Shown: positions 51,932 to 61,379, numbered from the stretch's first letter. The stretch: DNA of 64,000 nt from an uncultured bacterium (GCA_905214545.1 CAJMMO010000002.1:340611-404610); one strand, 5' to 3'. Made by a program: numbers and translations. The notes: generated by a model not told the origin, from the letters alone.

Positions 51932-52705
51932 ATGCCAGATATTATTGCTGTTGCTAATCAAAAAGGCGGCGTCGGCAAGACTACGACAACGATCAACCTG
52001 GGGGCATCCATTGCCAACCACGGCTACAAAGTTCTGATTATCGACACCGACCCGCAGGGCAACGCGACCAGCGGTCTGGGGATTGAAAAGGCCTCGGTCG
52101 ACAAGGACATCTACAACGTCTTGATTGACGACACGCCGATTGTTGAGACCATTCACCACACCGGGACCAAAAATCTGGACGTCGTGCCGGCCACCATCCA
52201 ATTGGCGGGCGCCGAAATGGAGCTGACCTCCATGATGGCGCGGGAGACCCGGCTGAAGGCCGCCGTCAGCACCATCGCCGACAAGTATGACTTCATCTTT
52301 ATCGACTGCCCGCCTTCTTTAGGCCAGCTGTCGATCAACGCCTTTACGGCTTCCACCTCGATCCTGATCCCGGTGCAGAGCGAATACTATGCGATGGAAG
52401 GCTTGAGCCAGCTGCTCAACACGATCCGGCTGGTGCAAAAGCACTTTAACAAGGACCTGGGCATCGAAGGCGTCCTGCTGACGATGCTCGACGCGCGGAC
52501 CAACTTAGGAGCATCCGTGGTGCAGGAAGTGCAATCGTACTTTTCATCAAAGGTTTACAAGACGATTATTCCGCGGATCACGAAGCTGGCTGAAGCGCCA
52601 AGCTACGGCGAGCCGATCACGGAATACGATCCTAAGAGCCGCGGCGCGAAAGTTTATGACGAATTGGCAAAAGAGGTACTGAAAGCTCATGGCAAAAAAC
52701 TCTAA
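51932..52705 (+). CDS. parA: chromosome partitioning ATPase ParA (Soj)
   Basis: Deviant Walker A ATPase that binds the nucleoid and drives ParB-parS complexes; Soj also influences DnaA. The 257-residue product has N-Q-K-G-G-V-G-K-T-T-T at residues 9-19, I-D-T-D-P-Q-G-N (Walker A') and F-I-D-C-P-P-S-L (Walker B). Full length for chromosomal ParA. Its last 17 bases overlap parB, with the parB start inside. Confidence 0.96.
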   Translation: MPDIIAVANQKGGVGKTTTTINLGASIANHGYKVLIIDTDPQGNATSGLGIEKASVDKDIYNVLIDDTPIVETIHHTGTKNLDVVPATIQLAGAEMELTSMMARETRLKAAVSTIADKYDFIFIDCPPSLGQLSINAFTASTSILIPVQSEYYAMEGLSQLLNTIRLVQKHFNKDLGIEGVLLTMLDARTNLGASVVQEVQSYFSSKVYKTIIPRITKLAEAPSYGEPITEYDPKSRGAKVYDELAKEVLKAHGKKL

Positions 52706-53579
52706 AGAAAAAAGGCCCAAAGGGGGCTTAGGCCGCGGCTTGGAAGCTCTGTTTGACGACGAGCCGCAAATCGATCCCGAAGAAGAAGTCGAAGAACTTG
52801 CTCTGACGGAAATCCGGCCGAACCCTTACCAGCCTCGGAAAAATTTTGACACCAAGTCGCTGCAGGAACTGGCCGATTCAATTAAGGAAAACGGCGTCTT
52901 CCAGCCGATCATCGTGCGCAAGTCCGTCGGCGGCTACGAAATCATCGCCGGCGAGCGGCGCTTCCGCGCTTCTAAATTAGCCGGCAAGACGACCATCCCG
53001 GCCATCACGCGCCAGTTCGACGAAGCGCAAATGATGGAAGTGGCCGTGCTGGAAAACCTGCAGCGTGAGGACCTGACGCCTTTAGAAGAGGCCCAGGCCT
53101 ACGACATGCTGCAGAAGAACCTGGGCCTGACCCAGGCGGAAGTTTCTAAGCGCATGGGCAAGTCCCGGCCTTACATCGCCAACTACCTGCGGCTGCTCAC
53201 GCTGCCGCAGAAGACCAAGCATCTTTTGCAGTACGGCGAGCTGTCGATGGGCCAAGCGCGTACGCTTTTAGGCTTAAAAGACAAGAGCCGGATCAATGAC
53301 CTGGCGCGGCGCGTAGTCAAAGAAGGTATCACCGTCCGCCAGCTGGAAAAGATCGTGGCCAAGATGAACCGCCACACCAGCCGTCAAAATAAGAAGGCCC
53401 AGGAAAAGTCCGTCTTTATCAAGACGAGCGAGCGCCAGCTGGCCGACCACTTCGGCACGCCGGTGAACATTTCCGAGGGCAAGAGCGGCAAGGGCAAGGT
53501 CGCCATCGACTTTTCATCTTTGGACGAGCTCAACCGGATTTTGGCCCTGCTGGGCGTAGATTTAGATAAGCAGGCATAA
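52689..53579 (+). CDS. parB: chromosome partitioning protein ParB (Spo0J)
   Basis: CTP-dependent DNA clamp that loads at parS. The 296-residue product opens with the R-P-K-G-G-L-G-R-G-L-E-A-L-F ParA-interaction segment, then I-R-P-N-P-Y-Q-P-R, the CTP motif G-E-R-R-F-R-A, E-N-L-Q-R-E-D-L and the helix-turn-helix with S-K-R-M-G-K-S-R-P-Y-I. Dimerising C-terminus present. The parS site at 4189 is its likely target. Clearly a paralogue of noc two genes upstream. Confidence 0.96.
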   Translation: MAKNSKEKRPKGGLGRGLEALFDDEPQIDPEEEVEELALTEIRPNPYQPRKNFDTKSLQELADSIKENGVFQPIIVRKSVGGYEIIAGERRFRASKLAGKTTIPAITRQFDEAQMMEVAVLENLQREDLTPLEEAQAYDMLQKNLGLTQAEVSKRMGKSRPYIANYLRLLTLPQKTKHLLQYGELSMGQARTLLGLKDKSRINDLARRVVKEGITVRQLEKIVAKMNRHTSRQNKKAQEKSVFIKTSERQLADHFGTPVNISEGKSGKGKVAIDFSSLDELNRILALLGVDLDKQA

Positions 53580-53581
53580 CA

Positions 53582-53833
53582 ATGTTTAACTTAGCTGATA
53601 CGGTGCAAATGAAGAAGCCGCACGCTTGCGGCGCAAACAATTGGGAGATCTTGCGCATGGGCGCCGACATCCGCATCAAGTGCATGGGCTGCGGCCACAT
53701 GGTCATGATGCCGCATGCCGAGTTCAGCAAGAAAATGAAAAAAGTGCTGACCCGCGCGAATGACCCCGCCAATCGCAAACTGGAACACTATGTCGCCAAG
53801 GAAAATATTGTTGTACCTAATATGAAAAAATAA
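53582..53833 (+). CDS. DUF951 protein
   Basis: An 83-residue basic protein of the DUF951 family, found beside parB or ychF in many Firmicutes. Visible marks are M-K-K-P-H-A-C-G, N-x-W-E-I-L-R-M-G-A-D-I-R-I-K-C-x-G-C-G, so there are three or four cysteines that could bind a metal, and a likely nucleic-acid-binding small domain. Function unknown. It starts two bases after the parB stop, inside the operon. Confidence 0.9.
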   Translation: MFNLADTVQMKKPHACGANNWEILRMGADIRIKCMGCGHMVMMPHAEFSKKMKKVLTRANDPANRKLEHYVAKENIVVPNMKK

Positions 53834-53845
53834 GGAGTTTGGAAA

Positions 53846-54946
53846 ATGGCATTAACTGCAGGTATCGTTGGCCTGCCAAATGTTGGCAAATCAACTTTGT
53901 TTAACGCAATCACTAAGGCAGGCGCCGAGATGGCAAACTACCCGTTCGCTACGATCGAGCCTAACGTCGGCATGGTCGAAGTTCCGGACAGCCGGCTAGC
54001 AAGAATTCAAGAATTGATCCCAGCTAAAAAGATTGTGCACACCACTTTTGAATTCACCGACATCGCCGGCCTGGTCAAGGGTGCGTCAAAAGGTGAAGGC
54101 TTGGGCAACAAGTTCTTGGAAAACATCCGTCAGACTGACGCGATTATTCACGTGGTCCGTGCTTTTGACGACGACAACATTACCTCAGTGACTGGCAAAG
54201 TTGACCCGGAAGAAGACATCAACACGATCAACCTGGAGCTGGCCATTGCCGACCTCGATGCCGTTAACCGCCGCATCAAGAAGGTCCAAAAGATCGCTCA
54301 GCAAAACGACAAGGAAGCCAAGGCCGAATACGCCGTTTTGCAAAAGATCAAGCCTGTTTTGGAAGACGGCAAGGCCGTTAGATCAATCGACTTCAAGGAC
54401 GAAGAAAAGAAGATCGTCAAGGGCCTGTTCCTGCTGACTTCCAAGCCGGTCATCTACGTAGCTAACATTGCCGAAAGCTCCATGGCCGACCCGGAAAGCG
54501 ACAAGTACTTCCAAATCGTTAAAAAGCATGCCGAAAGCGAAGGCGCCGAGGCCTTAGGTATTTCAGCATCTGCCGAAGAACAAATCGCCGGCCTGGACGG
54601 TGACGAAAAGCAAGAAATGCTGGAGATGGAAGGCGTCGAAGAACCAGGCCTGAACCGCTTGATTCGTGCCGCTTACCACCTGCTGGGCCTGCGGACCTTC
54701 TTCACTGCCGGCGGCCCTGAAACTCGGGCCTGGACCTTCCACGAAGGGATGAAGGCCCCGCAAGTTGCCGGGATTATCCACTCAGACTTTGAACGCGGCT
54801 TTATTCGGGCCGAAGTTGTTTCTTTTGACGACTTGGACAAGCTGGAAAGCATGCAAAAGGTCAAGGAAGCCGGCAAGCTGCGCGTCGAAGGCAAGGACTA
54901 CGTGGTTCAAGACGGCGACATCATTGAATTTAGATTTAACGTTTAG
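53846..54946 (+). CDS. ychF: redox-regulated P-loop ATPase YchF (OLA1 family)
   Basis: Obg-related P-loop protein that prefers ATP to GTP and is linked to ribosomes and stress response. The 366-residue product has G-L-P-N-V-G-K-S-T at about residues 8-16, D-I-A-G-L-V-K-G-A-S-x-G-E-G-L-G-N, and the C-terminal TGS domain. Highly conserved, full length. Follows DUF951 after 12 bases with AAGGAG. Third positions are less GC-rich than in neighbours, in line with strong expression. Confidence 0.96.
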   Translation: MALTAGIVGLPNVGKSTLFNAITKAGAEMANYPFATIEPNVGMVEVPDSRLARIQELIPAKKIVHTTFEFTDIAGLVKGASKGEGLGNKFLENIRQTDAIIHVVRAFDDDNITSVTGKVDPEEDINTINLELAIADLDAVNRRIKKVQKIAQQNDKEAKAEYAVLQKIKPVLEDGKAVRSIDFKDEEKKIVKGLFLLTSKPVIYVANIAESSMADPESDKYFQIVKKHAESEGAEALGISASAEEQIAGLDGDEKQEMLEMEGVEEPGLNRLIRAAYHLLGLRTFFTAGGPETRAWTFHEGMKAPQVAGIIHSDFERGFIRAEVVSFDDLDKLESMQKVKEAGKLRVEGKDYVVQDGDIIEFRFNV

Positions 54947-54958
54947 GAGCCTGAACCA

Positions 54959-55729
54959 ATGGAGAACAACGAGGAAAGAAATAAACAGGCGATTGCCAAG
55001 CAGCAGGAAAAAATGCAAAAGCGCTCAGAAGTTGCTGAACGCGAAGCCAAGATCGAAGACATGTCTGCTGACGAACTGCGTGCCCGCCTGTCTAACAAAA
55101 ACCAGGATTACATTTTCCGCTTAGAAAAGTTTTTGAAAGAAGAAGGCATGAGCGCAGACGACGCCAAAAAGGAAGTCGACTCGCTGCTGCAAGACATCGT
55201 GGTTGCCCAAAACAAGGGCGTGACTGCCGGGACCTTGTTTGAAATGGCCCCGCAGGAAAAAGCCCACGAGATCGTGCACCCGAAGCCAAAGCCGCGCAAG
55301 CTGACTTTTAAAGAAAAGTTTTTCGACAACGCGCTGCTTTACATCACCATCTTTGGCGCCATCGTCGGCCTGTTTGCCCTCATGACTCCTAAGGGCAAGG
55401 CCGCAGAAAACGGGACGGCCATGGGGATCTTAAGTCTGATCATCATCGGCATCTTATGCGGGTTGACCATGACTTACTTCAACGATGCTTTGGCCCGGCC
55501 GCGTGAAGACCGGCCGGCTGGCTGGAAGCTGATCCTGATCGGGGTCGGTGCGATCTTTGTCCTGTTTATCGTGGCGGCAGTGATGGCCATTCCGCCAATC
55601 AACGTCATCAACCCGGTGCTGCCGGGCGGCATCGACATGCTGGTAGCCGCAGTTGCATACGGCGGCCGCTGGCTGTGGCGCAAAACGAAGGGCATCACCA
55701 CCGAGATGGTGACGCCGCGGCGCCGGTAA
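54959..55729 (+). CDS. DUF1129 membrane protein
   Basis: A 256-residue protein with about 115 charged, coiled-coil-prone cytosolic residues followed by four membrane helices (roughly 122-140, 158-176, 192-214, 222-236). This matches DUF1129, usually found behind ychF in lactic acid bacteria. Function unknown. Twelve bases behind ychF, last gene of the operon; a terminator follows. Confidence 0.85.
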   Translation: MENNEERNKQAIAKQQEKMQKRSEVAEREAKIEDMSADELRARLSNKNQDYIFRLEKFLKEEGMSADDAKKEVDSLLQDIVVAQNKGVTAGTLFEMAPQEKAHEIVHPKPKPRKLTFKEKFFDNALLYITIFGAIVGLFALMTPKGKAAENGTAMGILSLIIIGILCGLTMTYFNDALARPREDRPAGWKLILIGVGAIFVLFIVAAVMAIPPINVINPVLPGGIDMLVAAVAYGGRWLWRKTKGITTEMVTPRRR

Positions 55730-55754
55730 TTAATCTTTGCATATTTTAAAAATT

Positions 55755-55772
55755 CTATTAAACTGTTAATAG
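55755..55772. repeat. inverted repeat upstream of the LmrCD-type genes
   Basis: CTATTAA (55755-55761) and TTAATAG (55766-55772) are perfect complements with four bases between, in an AT-rich gap. It could be an operator, but a terminator lies between it and the ABC gene. Confidence 0.4.
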
Positions 55773-55790
55773 TTATTTAATAATCTAACC

Positions 55791-55825
55791 AAAAAGCAAG
55801 TAGGCTCTGCCTAGTTGCTTTTATT
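55791..55825 (+). terminator. terminator behind the ychF operon
   Basis: AAAAGCAAGTAGGC and GCCTAGTTGCTTTT pair with one internal mismatch around TCT, followed by TTTTAT. It lies in the leader of the ABC exporter gene and could also act as attenuator there. Confidence 0.7.
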
Positions 55826-55848
55826 TGAATTAGAAAAGGAGGGCTTCA

Positions 55849-57573
55849 ATGTTTAAAACCATCATGAAATCGGTGCGCGAATATAAAAGAGAATCGCTTT
55901 TGTCGCCGCTGCTGGTTTCAGTAGAAGCATTCATCGAAATGCTGATCCCGTACATCATGGGTATTTTGATCGACAACGGGATTATGAAAAAAGACATGGG
56001 CTATGTTGCCAAATGGGGCATCATCTTAGTCCTGGTCACCCTAGTGTCTCTGGCCTTGGGGATTGGCGCCAGCGTGTTTTCATCGCGGGCCGCAGCCGGG
56101 GTCGCAGGGAACTTGCGGCAAGACATGTTCTTCCACATCCAGGACTACTCATTTGAAAATATCGACAAGTTTTCCAGCTCCAGTCTGGTGACGCGTCTGA
56201 CTACTGACGTCAACAACATCCAGATGGCCTACCAGATGTCGATCAGAATGGCCGTTAGAGCACCGCTGATCATGATCTTTTCAATCATCATGTCGATGAT
56301 CATCAACGCCCGCCTGTCGCTGATCTTCGTCGTCACCGTGCCGGTCATGGCGCTGGCCTTAGCTGTGATCCTGAAAGCGGGCTTTCCCTACTTTGGCAGG
56401 ATCTTCCGCGGTTACGACCGCTTGAACCGGGTCGTGCGTGAAAACGTGCGCGGGATTCGCGAAGTGAAGACCTACGTGCATGAACCTGAGCAGACCGAAG
56501 AATTTAAAAAGGCTACGGGTCATATCTACAAGCTGTTCAAGACGGCCTTGCTGATCATGACCTTTAACGGCCCGGTCCTGGTCTTGGTCATGGACATCTC
56601 CATGCTGGCCGTTTCCTGGTTTGGTGCCCGCCAAATTGTCTTTGGCAGCATGCAGGCCGGGCAGCTGGTCTCCATGTTTTCATACTCCAACTCAGCGCTG
56701 TACAGCTTGATGATGCTGTCCATGGTCTTTGCCCAATTGACCATGGCCCAAGCTTCCGGCAAGCGTGTCGCCGACGTCATCAATGAAAAGCCGACGATCA
56801 CCAACCCGAAGAAGCCGCTGACGACCGTTTCTAACGGCGACATCGTCTTCGACCACGCCAGCTTCAAGTATGAAAAAGACGCTGAGCACCCAATCTTAGA
56901 CGACATCAACCTGCACATCCGTCCGGGCGAAACCATCGGGATCATCGGCGAGACCGGTTCTTCGAAATCGACCTTTGTCTCGCTGATTCCGCGCCTGTAC
57001 GACGTCACGAGCGGCGCCGTCTTAGTCGGCGGCCACGACGTGCGCAGCTATGACCTGCGGACCCTGCGTGACAACGTCGCCATGGTCTTGCAGCAGAACG
57101 TGCTTTTCACAGGCACCATCAAGGACAACTTGAAGTGGGGCAACGAAAACGCCACCGACGAAGAAATCGTCCACGCAGCTAAGATTGCCCACGCCGACGG
57201 CTTTATCCGCGAGCTGGAAAACGGCTATGACACGATGGTCGAACAAGGCGGCAACAACGTCTCCGGCGGGCAAAAGCAGCGGATCACGATTGCGCGTGCG
57301 CTATTAAAGCACCCGCAAATCCTGATCTTGGACGACTCGACTTCTGCCGTCGACACCAAGACCGAGCGGGCCATCAGAACGGCCCTGCGCGACGAAATGC
57401 CGGACATGACTAAGATCATCATCTCGCAGAGAATCGTCTCCATTAAGGACGCCGACCGGATCGTCGTCTTAGAGCACGGCAAGATCCAAGACGTCGGCAC
57501 CCACGAGGAGCTGATGGGCAAGAACGAATTCTACAAGAAGATTGCTGATTACCAGTCTGAACAAGGAAAGTAG
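55849..57573 (+). CDS. lmrC: heterodimeric ABC exporter, degenerate-site subunit (LmrC-like)
   Basis: ABC exporter half with six membrane helices and one ATPase domain, 574 residues. The ATPase has a changed Walker A, G-E-T-G-S-S-K-S-T (Ser in place of the third Gly), an intact signature N-V-S-G-G-Q-K-Q-R, and D-D-S-T-S-A after the Walker B strand, so the catalytic glutamate is aspartate. This is the typical degenerate subunit of pairs such as lactococcal LmrCD and BmrCD. AAAAGGAGGG precedes the ATG. The partner gene follows at once. Substrates of such pumps are hydrophobic drugs, bile acids or lipids; none can be named here. Confidence 0.88.
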   Translation: MFKTIMKSVREYKRESLLSPLLVSVEAFIEMLIPYIMGILIDNGIMKKDMGYVAKWGIILVLVTLVSLALGIGASVFSSRAAAGVAGNLRQDMFFHIQDYSFENIDKFSSSSLVTRLTTDVNNIQMAYQMSIRMAVRAPLIMIFSIIMSMIINARLSLIFVVTVPVMALALAVILKAGFPYFGRIFRGYDRLNRVVRENVRGIREVKTYVHEPEQTEEFKKATGHIYKLFKTALLIMTFNGPVLVLVMDISMLAVSWFGARQIVFGSMQAGQLVSMFSYSNSALYSLMMLSMVFAQLTMAQASGKRVADVINEKPTITNPKKPLTTVSNGDIVFDHASFKYEKDAEHPILDDINLHIRPGETIGIIGETGSSKSTFVSLIPRLYDVTSGAVLVGGHDVRSYDLRTLRDNVAMVLQQNVLFTGTIKDNLKWGNENATDEEIVHAAKIAHADGFIRELENGYDTMVEQGGNNVSGGQKQRITIARALLKHPQILILDDSTSAVDTKTERAIRTALRDEMPDMTKIIISQRIVSIKDADRIVVLEHGKIQDVGTHEELMGKNEFYKKIADYQSEQGK

Positions 57574-57582
57574 GTGAAGTAC

Positions 57583-59439
57583 ATGGATACTGCTGCTAAA
57601 AAAAGCAAAGAGCAAATGATTGAGTGGCCTACTTTAAAGCGGCTTTTGAAGTATGTTTTCAAGACCGCGCCTGCTTTTAACATCATCGCGATCATCGCCA
57701 TTGCCATTAACGCCGGGGCCGTGGTCTACGGCAGTTTGTTCATCAGACAGCTGATCGACCGCTACATCACCCCGATGCTGCGGCAAAAAACTCCTGACTT
57801 CGGACCGCTGATCCGCGCCTTGGGCTTCCTGGCCCTGATCTACATCATCGGGGTCTTGGCCAACTACCTGGCCTTTGCCCTGATGGTCTTAGGCGGCCAG
57901 CGGGTGCAGAAGAACCTGCGTGACGAGATGTTTGAGCACATGGAGCACCTGCCGATTTCCTACTTCGACCAGACGGAATACGGCGACACCATGAGTATCT
58001 ACACTAACGACGTGGACACCTTGAACCAGATGATCGACCAATCCATGCCGCAGATGGTCAACTCGGCTTTGAGCTGGCTGTTTGTCTTGTGCGGGATGCT
58101 GGCCGTCAGCTGGCAGCTGACCATCATCTCCATCGTTATCTTCGGCCTGGTTTACGGCATTGTCCGCTACCTGACCGTCAACTCCAGCAAGCAGTTCAAC
58201 TTGCAGCAGAAGCGGGTCGGCGAGATGAACGGCTACAACGAAGAAATGCTGAGCGGCTTGAAGGTCATCAAGGTCTTCAGCCACGAAGACGAGGTGCGGC
58301 AAGACTTTGAAAAATACAACCGCAACTTGCAGGATGCTTCAGCCAAGGCCAACATCTTCGCTACGGTCCTGTTCCCAATCGTCGGCAACATGGCCAACCT
58401 GCTCTACGTTTTGATCGCCTTGATCGGCGGCGGCCTGTCTTTGGGCGGCGTTTTAACTTTGACTATCGGCCAGCTGGCGTCATTCTTGCAGATGACCCGG
58501 TCCTTTACCATGCCGGTCGCCCAGATTTCCCAGCAGCTGAACTCAATTGTGCTGGCTTTAGCCGGTGCCAAAAGAATTTTCGCCCTGCTTGATCAAAAAG
58601 AAGAGACCAACGAGGGCAAGATCGAACTGACGCCGGATCCGAAGCTGGAAGGCGCTTGGCGCTGGCAGGTTCCGCAAGCAGACGGCACTGTTGCAAGCAA
58701 GCCGGTCCGCGGCCACATCGAGTTTGACCACGTCAACTTCGGCTATGTGCCGGGCCAGCTGATCCTGCACGACATCAGCATTGATGCCAAGCCCGGCATG
58801 AAGATTGCCTTAGTCGGGGAAACCGGCGCGGGCAAGACCACGATCTCCAACATGATCAACCGCTTCTACGAGATCAACTCCGGCAAGATCATCTACGACG
58901 GCTTAGACACCAAGCAGATCGACAAGCGGGCCCTGCGGTCGTCAGTTTCCATCGTCTTGCAGGAAACGCACATGTTTACCGGCACGATCATGGAAAACAT
59001 CCGCTTCGGCAACAGCAACGCCAGCGACAGCGATGTCTACCTGGCTGCCCGCCTGGCCCACGCCGACGAATTCATCACCGAGCTGGACGACGGCTACCAA
59101 ACCGTCATCGACGGCGACGGCGGCGACTTGTCGCAAGGCCAGATGCAGCTGCTGTCTATTGCCCGGGCCATGATTTCCAACCGGCCGGTCATGATCTTAG
59201 ACGAGGCCACTTCCAGCATCGACACCAACACCGAAAGAATGGTGCAGGCTGGGATGGACAACCTGCTGGCAGGGCGCACGAGCTTTGTGATCGCGCACCG
59301 TCTGTCCACGATCGTCAACTCCGATTTGATCTTGGTCTTAGACCACGGCAATATCATCGAAGCCGGCAACCACCAGGAATTGCTGGCTCAGCACGGCTAC
59401 TACTACCAGCTCTACACTGGCAAGCGTGAGCTCAATTAA
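57583..59439 (+). CDS. lmrD: heterodimeric ABC exporter, catalytic subunit (LmrD-like)
   Basis: The 618-residue partner half. Its Walker A, G-E-T-G-A-G-K-T-T, and L-D-E-A-T-S-S with the catalytic glutamate are intact, while its signature is D-L-S-Q-G-Q-M-Q-L instead of L-S-G-G-Q. Together with the upstream protein this leaves one working and one degenerate ATP site, as known for LmrCD. An extra N-terminal stretch before the first helix is present. I use the ATG at 57583; the GTG directly behind the lmrC stop is in frame but upstream of the AGGTGAAG site. Confidence 0.88.
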   Translation: MDTAAKKSKEQMIEWPTLKRLLKYVFKTAPAFNIIAIIAIAINAGAVVYGSLFIRQLIDRYITPMLRQKTPDFGPLIRALGFLALIYIIGVLANYLAFALMVLGGQRVQKNLRDEMFEHMEHLPISYFDQTEYGDTMSIYTNDVDTLNQMIDQSMPQMVNSALSWLFVLCGMLAVSWQLTIISIVIFGLVYGIVRYLTVNSSKQFNLQQKRVGEMNGYNEEMLSGLKVIKVFSHEDEVRQDFEKYNRNLQDASAKANIFATVLFPIVGNMANLLYVLIALIGGGLSLGGVLTLTIGQLASFLQMTRSFTMPVAQISQQLNSIVLALAGAKRIFALLDQKEETNEGKIELTPDPKLEGAWRWQVPQADGTVASKPVRGHIEFDHVNFGYVPGQLILHDISIDAKPGMKIALVGETGAGKTTISNMINRFYEINSGKIIYDGLDTKQIDKRALRSSVSIVLQETHMFTGTIMENIRFGNSNASDSDVYLAARLAHADEFITELDDGYQTVIDGDGGDLSQGQMQLLSIARAMISNRPVMILDEATSSIDTNTERMVQAGMDNLLAGRTSFVIAHRLSTIVNSDLILVLDHGNIIEAGNHQELLAQHGYYYQLYTGKRELN

Positions 59440-59443
59440 TCAT

Positions 59444-59480
59444 AAAAAAGAGGAGCAGCATAGTGTTGTTCCCTTTTTTT
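59444..59480 (+). terminator. terminator behind the ABC exporter genes
   Basis: A 17-base imperfect stem (AAAAAAGAGGAGCAGCA with TGTTGTTCCCTTTTTTT, three wobbles and one mismatch) around TAG follows the stop. Confidence 0.8.
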
Positions 59481-59494
59481 ATGTTAAAAAAAGG

Positions 59495-59516
59495 TAGAAT
59501 GTAACTACTAGTTACA
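59495..59516 (+). promoter_or_regulatory. -10 box and 17-base palindrome ahead of the response regulator gene
   Basis: TAGAAT (59495-59500) is a fair -10 box. From its last base runs TGTAACTA-C-TAGTTACA (59500-59516), a perfect palindrome at the expected transcription start. A repressor or the response regulator itself could bind there. No -35 box stands out. Confidence 0.5.
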
Positions 59517-59537
59517 GAAAAAAAGGATGACCGACCA

Positions 59538-60224
59538 TTGAAAATTCTCGTTGTTGACGACGACAAAGAAATCGTCGAATTACTAAGCATTTATTTAAAA
59601 AACGAAGGCTACGAACCAATCAGCGCCTACAGCGGCGCCGAAGCCTTGACGAAACTGACCACCGACCCGGACATTGCCCTGATGATCTTAGACATCATGA
59701 TGCCGCACATGTCGGGCATCGAGGTCATCAAGCAGGTCCGCAAGGACTCTGATATTCCGATCCTGGTCGTCAGCGCCAAGAGCGGCGACATGGACAAGAT
59801 CAAGGGCCTGATCACGGGTGCCGACGACTACGTAGTCAAGCCGTTCAACCCGCTGGAAGTCATGGCCCGCGTCCGCTCGCTTTTGCGGCGCAGCCAAAAG
59901 CAGGTCAAAAGCGACCAGCCGGATGTCTTGGAAGTCGGCCCGCTGACCATCAACAAGGACTCGCACGAAGTTAAAACTTTGACGGGCGCCGAGATCAAGC
60001 TGACCGCCTTGGAGTTTGGGATCTTATACCTGCTGGCAAGCCACCCCAACCGGGTCTTTTCTGCCGACGAAATCTTTGAACGCGTCTGGCAGCAAGAGTC
60101 AGTCGTGTCCGCTAAGACCGTGATGGTGCACGTTTCGCACCTGCGCGACAAGATTCAAAAGGCGACTGGCGGCGAAGCCGTCATCCAAACCGTCTGGGGC
60201 GTCGGCTACAAAGTAGAGGCCTAG
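59538..60224 (+). CDS. OmpR-family response regulator
   Basis: A 228-residue regulator: receiver domain with D-D-D acidic cluster at 7-9, phospho-acceptor in L-M-I-L-D-I-M-M-P and lysine in Y-V-V-K-P-F, then a winged-helix OmpR/PhoB DNA-binding domain ending V-I-Q-T-V-W-G-V-G-Y-K-V. It starts with TTG at 59538 behind AAAAGGA, as no ATG in frame is near. The kinase gene follows after one base. The target genes are not evident; the ABC exporter just upstream is a candidate. Confidence 0.92.
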   Translation: MKILVVDDDKEIVELLSIYLKNEGYEPISAYSGAEALTKLTTDPDIALMILDIMMPHMSGIEVIKQVRKDSDIPILVVSAKSGDMDKIKGLITGADDYVVKPFNPLEVMARVRSLLRRSQKQVKSDQPDVLEVGPLTINKDSHEVKTLTGAEIKLTALEFGILYLLASHPNRVFSADEIFERVWQQESVVSAKTVMVHVSHLRDKIQKATGGEAVIQTVWGVGYKVEA

Positions 60225-60225
60225 C

Positions 60226-61374
60226 ATGACAAAACAGCCGATTAAGCTTACCGCCCGTGAGAAAAGCGAGCTGATCGCAGAAGGCATCGTCACCTTGATC
60301 CTGCTTTTGCTGTTAAATCTTTCGCTGATTATCATCATCGACCTGGCTATCGTGAACAACGACAGCCTGGAAGAGGGCATTTATTTTTTAAAAAGTACGG
60401 TCACCTTCGCCGGCAACCACCACCTCTGGTCCTGGCAGGGGATCTTCATTGTGATGCTGGTGATCATCGACTTTATCGTCATCTACTGGCGTTTAATTCG
60501 GCGCTACCATCAAATCCAGTTGCGGCACGTCATCGCCGAGCTGCACTACATCGCAGACGGCCACTTTGACCACCGGATCAACTTTCTGGTACGGCGCGAC
60601 CTACAGCACGTGATCGACTCGATCAACTCGCTGGTCGACAGTACCGTCGCCGCCGTTGACGAGGAAAAAAGGATTGAGAAGTCAAAAGACGACCTGCTGA
60701 CCAATGTGTCACACGACCTGCGCACACCGCTGACGTCGATTATCGGCTACCTGGGCCTGCTCAAGGCCCACGCCTATAAGACGCCGGAGGAGGCCGACAA
60801 GTACGTCGACATCGCCTTTGTGAAGGCCAAGCAGATGAAGTCGCTGGCCGAAGACCTGCTGGCTTACAGCAAGTTAAACGCCAACGACACCAAGCTCCAC
60901 ATCCAAAAGCATCTGCACATCTACTCGATGATGGAGCAAGTGGCCGCCGGCTTTGAGCTCGAGGCCGAGAAAAAGGGGATCGAGATCGAAGTCATCTCCC
61001 GGCCGCGCGACTTGGAAATCGCCGCCGATCCCGAACAGCTGGTCCGCGTCTACAACAATTTGATCTCCAACGCCTTGAAGTACGGCAAGGGCGCGACCAA
61101 GATCTGGCTGGTCGCCAACGAGATCAACAAACAGCAGGTGGAGCTGCGCGTCGAAAACGACGGCGAGCCGATTCCGCAGGACAGTTTAAAAAAGATTTTC
61201 GACCGTTTTTACCGGGTGGAGACATCGCGCAACCATGCTACCGGCGGCACGGGCCTGGGCCTGTCGATTGTCAGGAGCATCGTGGCCCTGCACCACGGCT
61301 CGGTGAGCTGCAAGTCCAATGCTAAAAAGACCAGTTTCATTATTTTGCTTCCGCTGCAAAGCGCGCGAAAATGA
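60226..61374 (+). CDS. sensor histidine kinase
   Basis: A 382-residue kinase with two N-terminal membrane helices (about 22-42 and 68-92) bracketing a short outside loop, then HAMP-like linker, dimerisation domain with H-box S-H-D-L-R-T-P-L-T-S-I, N-box N-L-I-S-N-A-L-K-Y and ATP boxes F-D-R-F-Y-R and G-T-G-L-G-L-S-I-V. The very short sensing loop is typical of kinases that sense within the membrane or via partners; sequence type is VanS/LisK-like. Translated with the regulator upstream. Confidence 0.92.
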   Translation: MTKQPIKLTAREKSELIAEGIVTLILLLLLNLSLIIIIDLAIVNNDSLEEGIYFLKSTVTFAGNHHLWSWQGIFIVMLVIIDFIVIYWRLIRRYHQIQLRHVIAELHYIADGHFDHRINFLVRRDLQHVIDSINSLVDSTVAAVDEEKRIEKSKDDLLTNVSHDLRTPLTSIIGYLGLLKAHAYKTPEEADKYVDIAFVKAKQMKSLAEDLLAYSKLNANDTKLHIQKHLHIYSMMEQVAAGFELEAEKKGIEIEVISRPRDLEIAADPEQLVRVYNNLISNALKYGKGATKIWLVANEINKQQVELRVENDGEPIPQDSLKKIFDRFYRVETSRNHATGGTGLGLSIVRSIVALHHGSVSCKSNAKKTSFIILLPLQSARK

Positions 61375-61379
61375 CGTTA

